This document shows positions 58,626-64,000 of a stretch of 64,000 bases of DNA, one piece after another. The DNA is from Anaerobiospirillum sp. NML120448 (GTDB lineage Bacteria; Pseudomonadota; Gammaproteobacteria; Enterobacterales; Succinivibrionaceae): assembly GCF_023050945.1 (NCBI RefSeq), contig NZ_JALKIM010000007.1:26179-90178 (forward strand), given 5' to 3'. A program made the position numbers and the translations under genes. Within the stretch, counting starts at the first letter, position 1; each line of letters begins with the position of its first letter. The notes beneath the pieces are model-generated. The model worked only from the letters and a program-made list of their open reading frames with translations, searched no databases and was not told where the DNA came from.

Positions 58626-59720
58626 ATGAATAACAGTGCATCTTCTTATGAATTAAATCACAATCAAGCTCTTCGTATTGCTATTACTACTGGTGAGCCT
58701 GCTGGTGTGGGCCCAGAATTAATGTACGCCTTAACCAGACAAGATCCAGCAAAGATTGCCCTGCAAGCGCGCTGCTCAGGAGATGCTAAGCTAAAAACTT
58801 CAGTACCTGTAGAGTTAGTACTGATAGGCGACAAAAATTTATTACAAGAGCGCATGTCTTTATATGGTAAGGACTTTGTAATTCATGATTTTGATGTCAG
58901 CCAGGTTGAGACTACAGGTATGCGTGAGGATGGTTTAGGCCATATTTCTTGCCTACATGTACCTTTAAATGCTCCTAGCACCCCTGGAGTAATGGATAGA
59001 GCTAATGCCTCTTATGTGCTACAAACCTTAGACATTGCTATTGATAATTGCAAGAACCATACTTTTGCTGCTATGGTTACCGCCCCTATCTCCAAAAGTG
59101 TAATTGCTCATACTGGTATCAACTTTACAGGCCACACTGAGTATCTCCAGGAGCAATGTGGGGTAAATGAAGTAGTTATGATGTTAGGCTGTAGCCAAAT
59201 GAATGTAGCTCTAGCCACTACTCACTTACCTTTAGAGCAAGTAAGTAAAGCTATCACTAAAGAAAAACTAACTAATATCATCACTATTTTGCACCACGAT
59301 TTAAAACATCGTATGGGCTTTGTTGACCCTAAAATCTATGTTTGTGGTATTAACCCACATGCAGGAGAAGATGGCACTTTAGGCATGGAAGAGCTAGAGA
59401 CAGTTATTCCTGTACTTAATGAGCTTAGAACTACTAAAAACATGAATTTAGTAGGCCCATTACCTGCTGACACTATCTTCCAGCCAAAATACTTACAAGA
59501 TGCGGCGGCTATTTTAACTATGTACCATGATCAAGGACTGCCAGTACTTAAATATGTAGGCTTTGATTCAGGTTATAACACTACATTAGGCCTACCTTTT
59601 ATCAGAACCTCTGTTGATCACGGCACAGCTATCGATTTAGCAGGCAAGGGTATTGCCGATAGCGGCTCTTTACTAAGCGCTGTTAGCCTAGCCCTTTACA
59701 TGGCTTATCAGGCTCAATAA
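58626..59720 (+). CDS. pdxA: 4-hydroxythreonine-4-phosphate dehydrogenase
   Basis: Oxidises 4-phosphohydroxy-threonine in the pyridoxal 5'-phosphate pathway. RIAITTGEPAGVGPEL, VTAPISKSVIAHTGINFTGHTEYL (metal-binding histidine), GINPHAGEDGTLG, GPLPADTIF and YHDQGLPVLKY (metal-binding histidine) identify it. The 364 residues exceed E. coli's 329, partly through an insert near 35-55. A terminator upstream and its own promoter suggest it is uncoupled from surA here. Confidence 0.97.
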   Translation: MNNSASSYELNHNQALRIAITTGEPAGVGPELMYALTRQDPAKIALQARCSGDAKLKTSVPVELVLIGDKNLLQERMSLYGKDFVIHDFDVSQVETTGMREDGLGHISCLHVPLNAPSTPGVMDRANASYVLQTLDIAIDNCKNHTFAAMVTAPISKSVIAHTGINFTGHTEYLQEQCGVNEVVMMLGCSQMNVALATTHLPLEQVSKAITKEKLTNIITILHHDLKHRMGFVDPKIYVCGINPHAGEDGTLGMEELETVIPVLNELRTTKNMNLVGPLPADTIFQPKYLQDAAAILTMYHDQGLPVLKYVGFDSGYNTTLGLPFIRTSVDHGTAIDLAGKGIADSGSLLSAVSLALYMAYQAQ

Positions 59721-59721
59721 T

Positions 59722-59733
59722 TTCCACCTGTAC
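59722..59733. repeat. Solitary copy of the terminal sequence of the 228-413 element
   Basis: TTCCACCTGTAC equals the outer 12 bases of the 16-base inverted repeat at 228-243. It starts 2 nt after the pdxA stop codon. No inverted partner is visible around the flagellin gene. It could be a remnant of an element or a coincidence of 12 bases. Confidence 0.35.
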
Positions 59734-59759
59734 AATATGTTAGAGCAGTAGCTGTATAC

Positions 59760-59796
59760 AAAAAGGCCCTTGCATTATCTGCAAGGGCCTTTTTTA
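59760..59796. terminator. Bidirectional terminator between pdxA and the flagellin gene
   Basis: A perfect 14-bp stem AAAAAGGCCCTTGC/GCAAGGGCCTTTTT around ATTATCT serves the converging genes. Confidence 0.94.
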
Positions 59797-59823
59797 TAGA
59801 AAAATTAAAAATCTATGTTTGTA

Positions 59824-60726
59824 TTAGCCGAGCATGGAAAGGGCTAATTGTGGACGGCTGTTAGCCTGCATTAACATAGAAGTAGCAGCCTGCTGAATGA
59901 TGGACTGCTGGCTTAAGTTTGCAGACTCCTCAGCAAAGTCAGCATCACGAATACGGCTACGTGCATCAGACTGGTTAGCAGCAACGTTAGACTGGTTGCG
60001 GATAGAGGACTCAAGTCGATTTTGGATGGCACCTAAGCCAGAGCGCTGGCTATCTACATCAGCAATCATCTTATCCATGAGCTCAATTGCTGCCTTTGCA
60101 CCATCAGCCTTACTTAATTGTAGCTTACCACCATTATATCCAGCATTAGCTGTTTGACCAAGGGCACGAGTAGCAATAAGGCTAAACTTCATATTGTTAA
60201 CAGAGAATGAAATTTCATCACCGTTATTAGCACCTACTTGAAGGGTTGTCTTACCACCTTTTGAGCCATTTTGTGCAGGTTTTCCATAAATAGACTTGGA
60301 GTCTGCACCGTCAAGTACAGATGCACCACCAAACTTGGTTTGCTGAGCAATACGAGTAATTTCTGCCATTAAGGAGTTTGCTTCAGCATTAATAGACTTA
60401 CGGTCTGCATCAGTGTTGGTGCCATTGGCTGCTTGCACAGCAAGAGTACGGATCTTTTGGAGCATTGAGGAGGTCTCATCAAGAGCTCCTTCTACGGTCT
60501 GAGCTAAAGCAATACCGTCATTGGTGTTACGGTTACCTTGATTTAATCCATTAATTTGGGTGGTTAAACGGTCAGCAATTTGTAAGCCTGCAGCGTCATC
60601 TTTTGCGGAATTAATGCGCATTCCAGAAGAAAGACGTTGGTAGGTGGTAGTCAAAGAATTTTGTACATTATTTAGGTATCTTCTACCATTTAATGAAGAT
60701 ACGTTGGTATTTACGTAAACTGCCAT
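59824..60726 (-). CDS. fliC: Flagellin
   Basis: The filament subunit of the flagellum. The N-terminal D0/D1 domain (AVYVNTNVSSLNGRRYLNNVQNSL, LSSGMRINSAKDDAAGLQIADRL) and C-terminal D1/D0 domain (SIRNQSNVAANQSDARSRIRDADFAEESANLSQQSIIQQAATSML) are well conserved. The surface-exposed middle is very short (about 140-205), giving only 300 residues. AGAGG lies six bases before the ATG. It lies alone on the opposite strand between pdxA and rsmA, which adjoin in E. coli. Ser/Thr/Asn residues in the centre could be glycosylated, given PseI at 8 kb. Confidence 0.96.
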   Translation of the reverse strand: MAVYVNTNVSSLNGRRYLNNVQNSLTTTYQRLSSGMRINSAKDDAAGLQIADRLTTQINGLNQGNRNTNDGIALAQTVEGALDETSSMLQKIRTLAVQAANGTNTDADRKSINAEANSLMAEITRIAQQTKFGGASVLDGADSKSIYGKPAQNGSKGGKTTLQVGANNGDEISFSVNNMKFSLIATRALGQTANAGYNGGKLQLSKADGAKAAIELMDKMIADVDSQRSGLGAIQNRLESSIRNQSNVAANQSDARSRIRDADFAEESANLSQQSIIQQAATSMLMQANSRPQLALSMLG

Positions 60727-60857
60727 AATAAACCTCTATATTTAACGAAAAACTATAACGTACGAAATACTGCTAAAGTATTAAGAGATTCTTAATAAAG
60801 TTGATATAGCAGCTAACGTAATCCATCCAAATGTATTTTTTAATGCTTACATATTTA

Positions 60858-60886
60858 TTATCGACATACTATGGTCGCATATTTTG
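60858..60886 (-). promoter_or_regulatory. Candidate sigma-28 promoter of the flagellin gene
   Basis: On the minus strand GTCGATAA (60858-60865) is one base from the FliA -10 GCCGATAA. A weak AAAT/CAAA -35 lies at the right distance upstream. It is about 130 nt before the flagellin start. Confidence 0.4.
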
Positions 60887-61178
60887 TGCTGTTCACAAAA
60901 AATTAGACCAAGTAGCATTAACACGTCATTTACGGGTGTTTTATAGATATAAAAACACACATCTATTTATATGATAATTTTTAAACTGACATTCAATGAA
61001 TTTCCGTATGCGATACTGACACCTTATATGGACTGAACTGTAGAAAGTTTTAGTAAGAATTTTCCTCTCTTCTAGCTTGAGCTGAACCAAGCCCAACACC
61101 ATAGAGCACTCTTTTGGGCAAAACTGCCAGAACATCTCTTAGGTGAAAGTTACCCCTATAGTGGCCAGTGCCGCTATG

Positions 61179-61206
61179 GCCGCTGCTGCTGCGTAGCAGC
61201 AGCGGC
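61179..61206 (+). repeat. 12-bp GC-rich hairpin (GCTGCTGC palindrome) upstream of rsmA
   Basis: GCCGCTGCTGCT and AGCAGCAGCGGC form a perfect 12-bp stem around the tetraloop GCGT. No T run follows on the plus strand, so it is not a terminator. The preceding 60 nt contain further GGCC/GCC words. Confidence 0.7.
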
Positions 61207-61329
61207 AAATTAAGCCTATACTTGAGCTTTATGTGTTAAAATCACAGCCGATTTTACTAAAACCTTAGGCAAAGATAGGCTAATTATTTAGCATCTTTGT
61301 TTGATCTTTTTAATTTTGTAGAGTTTTTT

Positions 61330-62367
61330 ATGGCCTTACCTCCACCACCACATATGAAAGCGCGCAAACGCTTTGGACAAAACTTCTTAGTTAATGATCA
61401 CATCATCAACTCTATTGTTGATGCCATTAATCCTAAAGAAGGTGACTTTTTAGTTGAGATTGGCCCAGGTCACGCAGCTCTCACTCAACCTGTATTTGAG
61501 CGAGCTAAGAAACTCACTGCTATTGAACTGGATCGTGATTTAGCCCAAAGATTAAGAGAGCATCCTTTTTTAAAAGGTTTGAATTTAATTGAAGCTGATG
61601 CCTTAAGGGTCGACTTTAGTAAGCTCAATCCAGAAGGTAAAATTAGAGTATTTGGTAATTTACCTTACAACATCACTAGTCCTTTGCTATTCCACCTTTT
61701 AAGCTTTGAGGGCATTAGTGATTTACACTTTATGCTGCAAAAAGAAGTTGTGGAGCGCTTAGCTGCTGGCCCTGGTTCTAAAGACTATGGCCGCTTAACT
61801 GTTATGGCTCAGTTCCACGCTCAGGTAGTACCTGTATTAGTAGTACCACCATCTTCTTTTGTACCACCACCAAAAGTTATGTCAGCTGTGGTGCGTTTAA
61901 TCCCTAAGGATTTAACCAAAGAAGAGCGTCAGTTATCTCCGTTTTTAAATAAAATTACCACTACCGCTTTTGCAGCTCGTCGTAAGACTATTAGAAACTC
62001 TTTAGGCCCTCTTTTTGAGCCTCAGGAGCTTAGCGCCTTAGGTATTGATCTTGATAAGCGTGCTGAGGATTTACCTTTAACTGTCTTTGTTCAGTTAGCC
62101 CAAGCTTTACAACAAAAACGCTCTTTAGAGGACTTAGAGCAGGACGAACAAAGCCAAGCTAGCGATAAGCAAAATAAGCGCCTGCAAAAACTCAAAGACA
62201 CCTCCCCACAAAACTTTGAAAACTTAGTTTCTCAAGGCCAGGATGATTTCAGCCCAAGCTCAGTAAAAGAGGCTAAGGCAGCAGCTGCGAAAAAGAAAAA
62301 GGGCCAAAAGCGTCGTTCTCATAAGTTTGACGACTTTGATTTCAATGACATTAATGCTGACTTATAA
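61330..62367 (+). CDS. rsmA: 16S rRNA dimethyladenosine transferase RsmA (KsgA)
   Basis: Dimethylates A1518 and A1519 of 16S rRNA during small-subunit maturation. [16 protein letters not shown], the SAM motif [12 protein letters not shown] and the catalytic [12 protein letters not shown] are intact. The ATG at 61330 is preferred to an in-frame TTG 33 nt upstream. The 345 residues exceed E. coli's 273; the excess is a Lys/Gln/Glu/Asp-rich tail from about 265 with a KKKKGQKRR basic cluster. It is followed 12 nt later by rsmC, an unusual neighbour. Confidence 0.96.
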   Translation: MALPPPPHMKARKRFGQNFLVNDHIINSIVDAINPKEGDFLVEIGPGHAALTQPVFERAKKLTAIELDRDLAQRLREHPFLKGLNLIEADALRVDFSKLNPEGKIRVFGNLPYNITSPLLFHLLSFEGISDLHFMLQKEVVERLAAGPGSKDYGRLTVMAQFHAQVVPVLVVPPSSFVPPPKVMSAVVRLIPKDLTKEERQLSPFLNKITTTAFAARRKTIRNSLGPLFEPQELSALGIDLDKRAEDLPLTVFVQLAQALQQKRSLEDLEQDEQSQASDKQNKRLQKLKDTSPQNFENLVSQGQDDFSPSSVKEAKAAAAKKKKGQKRRSHKFDDFDFNDINADL

Positions 62368-62379
62368 GGTTTATTTTTT

Positions 62380-63573
62380 ATGAAGGCAGATGATCCATTA
62401 GTAGAAGTCTTTGAGCGTAATAGAGACTATTGGGAACACAAAAAGGTCTTGATTGCAGGTCACATTACCTCCATGCAATTACTCCCTCAGTTAATCGGTA
62501 CTACCCAGGCTTATGTGCTTAGTGAAAACTATGAGACCGCTCAAGGCCTAAGCGCCATGATGGGCGTTAAATTAGGCCATCATGATTTTGAATATGCGCA
62601 AAAGAAACATGTAACGGTAATCTTTGGTGCCGCCGACGATAGCCGAGTTCATGAGTTAATTGATGAGGTTGAGGTCTTAGTTTTATTCTTAAGCAAAACT
62701 AAGAGCTTAAGCCAAAATCTTTTGTATTGCCTACAAGATAAACTAGCAGCCAATGGCAAAATCTTATTAATCGGTTCTAATGCTATTGGTGGTAAGAGCG
62801 GCGATGGTCTTATCAAATATGCCGCAGATGTCTATAAGATTGATACTGCTCGTAAGTGCACTGTCTTTTTAGGATCCTTAAATGAGGGTCAAAAACTCAA
62901 GAGTGCCCCAGCACTTAAAGATGTGCTTTTTGGTGGTCTTACTTTAAAACAAGCTCAGGGTATTTTTAGCCAAGGCGAGCTTGATCAAGGTACTAAGCTC
63001 TTATTAAATGCTATGCATCATGATCTTGGTGGTCTACCACCTTGTGCCGATGCTAAAGACCTTCCTGACCTTAGTGATAGCACATTAACTGAGCTTGATG
63101 CCCCTGTGGTGCCTTTAAGCCACGCTATTTTAGATGTTGGTTGTGGTAGTGGCATTATTGGTCTGTCCCTAGCTGCTCGTGGTTTTAAACAAGTAGTATG
63201 CTCTGATATTAGTGCTACTGCCTTAAACTGCACTGTAGCTAATGCTCAACTTAATGGCCTGACCATTGATACTTTAGCTACTAATATGTTGCCAACCCAA
63301 GCTGAGCTTGAGGCTAACAATATCAATATTCCTAGTGGCAAATTTAATATTATTGCTACCAATCCTCCTTTTCACCAAGGAGTAAATCGCACTACTAGCC
63401 AGACCTTAGATATGATTGCTAAGGCTAAAAACTCACTTACCTCAGATGGTGTGCTTTATTTAGTGGGCAATGCCTGCCTGCACTATGAAGAGCCATTAGC
63501 AGAGGCTTTTGCTAAAGTGCAAGTATTAGCTAAAACCACCAAGTTTGTGGTCTATAAAGCTAGCAATAAGTAA
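62380..63573 (+). CDS. rsmC: 16S rRNA m2G1207 methyltransferase RsmC
   Basis: Methylates G1207 of 16S rRNA in the 30S subunit. The N-terminal pseudo-methyltransferase half (SENYETAQGL, YKIDTARKCTVFLG, GGLTLKQAQGIFSQGELDQGTKLLL) and C-terminal catalytic half (DVGCGSGIIGLSLAARG, NPPFHQG) match RsmC. The 397 residues exceed E. coli's 343. The likely operon with rsmA pairs two 16S rRNA methylases. RlmG is the closest alternative, but the linker sequence favours RsmC. Confidence 0.9.
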   Translation: MKADDPLVEVFERNRDYWEHKKVLIAGHITSMQLLPQLIGTTQAYVLSENYETAQGLSAMMGVKLGHHDFEYAQKKHVTVIFGAADDSRVHELIDEVEVLVLFLSKTKSLSQNLLYCLQDKLAANGKILLIGSNAIGGKSGDGLIKYAADVYKIDTARKCTVFLGSLNEGQKLKSAPALKDVLFGGLTLKQAQGIFSQGELDQGTKLLLNAMHHDLGGLPPCADAKDLPDLSDSTLTELDAPVVPLSHAILDVGCGSGIIGLSLAARGFKQVVCSDISATALNCTVANAQLNGLTIDTLATNMLPTQAELEANNINIPSGKFNIIATNPPFHQGVNRTTSQTLDMIAKAKNSLTSDGVLYLVGNACLHYEEPLAEAFAKVQVLAKTTKFVVYKASNK

Positions 63574-63602
63574 TCAAGCCCCCATCTCTTAAAAGATAGT
63601 AC

Positions 63603-63643
63603 AGATGCCTCTACCTTAATATGGCAACGAGGCATCTTTACTT
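63603..63643 (+). terminator. Intrinsic terminator after rsmC
   Basis: A perfect 9-bp stem AGATGCCTC/GAGGCATCT with a 17-nt loop is followed by TTACTTT. Confidence 0.8.
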
Positions 63644-63697
63644 TATAAGCCTATAGCAGCCCCTGTGAGCCATTACCAATTAGCAATTACTAATGGT

Positions 63698-63770
63698 TGG
63701 CTGCGACAGCGGCTGCGGCTACGGCAGCTGCAGCGTAAGCTGCGGCGATGGCGGCGACCGCTGCTGCTCC
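63698..63770. repeat. GC-rich GCN-triplet tract near the right edge
   Basis: About 24 near-consecutive GCN-type triplets (GCG, GCT, GCA with ACA/ACG/ATG variants) read as Ala/Thr on the plus strand, broken by TAA. Read on the minus strand they give an Ala/Val run of about 30 residues that ends at a stop. There is no ribosome site, so I treat it as a repeat tract rather than a gene. Confidence 0.6.
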
Positions 63771-64000
63771 ACCTTTTTGTTCTTGCCTCAACTAAAAAAA
63801 AGCGTCCTTATCCTCAATTTTGGCTTTTTGCTCTCTCCTTTTATTATTTATGCATAATAATGATAGCTTTATCGTGAACTACTCCCTCCAAACCTTGCGA
63901 TTATGGAGGGAGCTTCTTGGGTTGGTTACTAGGTTCCCTTTTATGAGACCTCCTTACTCACTCTTAGGTTACCATAATTATTAAGTTCCCTTAATAACCT
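63771..64000. other. Right-edge non-coding sequence with stem-loops
   Basis: No gene is seen. A 9-bp stem CTCCCTCCA/TGGAGGGAG lies at 63882-63912. An 8-bp stem TTATTAAG/CTTAATAA is at 63978-63997. Their role cannot be told from the window. Confidence 0.4.

Larger units (their letters stand above)
60727..61329. other. Flagellin-rsmA divergent region
   Basis: Apart from the candidate flagellin promoter and the hairpin at 61179-61206, this 600-nt region holds only AT-rich DNA. An extended -10 (TGTTAAAAT, 61234-61242) may drive rsmA. No gene is supported. Confidence 0.4.

Noticed and set aside
63665..63877. 70-codon Arg/Leu-rich open frame near the right edge
   Set aside because: A frame of the GCN-triplet tract with no ribosome site; the alternative minus-strand Ala-rich frame is also unsupported.

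Overview
The window is a stretch of chromosome from an AT-rich gammaproteobacterium. Its housekeeping gene blocks are the enterobacterial ones: groES-groEL, ribD-ribE-ribH-nusB-thiL, accB-accC, coaE-zapD-yacG, lptD-surA-pdxA then rsmA, and a tRNA-Arg-His-Leu operon resembling argX-hisR-leuT. FabV, a pseudaminate synthase, a flagellin, and many housekeeping proteins enlarged by Ala/Ser/Lys/Gln-rich inserts fit a motile anaerobe of the Succinivibrionaceae type. That placement is an inference from content, not a phylogenetic result.

Layout. 1-2.7 kb: the 5' end of a lipid A biosynthesis N-terminal-domain gene, a 186-bp element with perfect 16-bp inverted ends, and groESL behind a clear heat-shock promoter. 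2.9-9.8 kb: an EamA transporter, FxsA, DsbD, PseI and an FkpA-type lipoprotein. 10-17 kb (minus strand): glyA, ribD, ribE, ribH, nusB and thiL. 17.7-20.8 kb: aroQ (TTG start, CRP box upstream) and accB-accC, with an unusual structured gap between the acc genes. 21-31 kb: a large membrane-anchored coiled-coil protein, folD, fabV, a small secreted protein, dacB and alaA. 31-42 kb: two giant minus-strand genes, a SWIM-SNF2 helicase and a single-chain Type ISP-like restriction-modification enzyme lying just downstream of the tRNA operon. 43-50 kb: a TauE-family permease, a degenerate kinase-like protein, SstT, and a beta-glucoside kinase/6-phospho-beta-glucosidase pair. 50-64 kb: xerD with a lipoprotein gene, coaE-zapD-yacG, lptD-surA-pdxA, a flagellin gene on the opposite strand, then rsmA-rsmC.

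Themes. Envelope biogenesis dominates: LptD, its chaperone SurA, FkpA, DsbD, DacB and the LAB_N protein. The flagellin together with PseI suggests a pseudaminate-decorated flagellum. Almost every gene is closed by a strong, often bidirectional, intrinsic terminator.

The most unusual signal is not protein-coding. Many intergenic gaps hold GC-rich tracts of short, diverged tandem units, each with its own sequence. Three show regular spacing: about 10 nt at 11.94-12.07 kb, exactly 10 nt at 20.96-21.05 kb, and exactly 9 nt at 29.11-29.18 kb. Three plus-strand genes (accC, dacB, surA) are also followed by C-rich, G-poor rut-like sequence directly behind the intrinsic terminator. Many gene starts were moved to an internal codon with a better Shine-Dalgarno sequence; aroQ, lptD and yacG appear to start at TTG.
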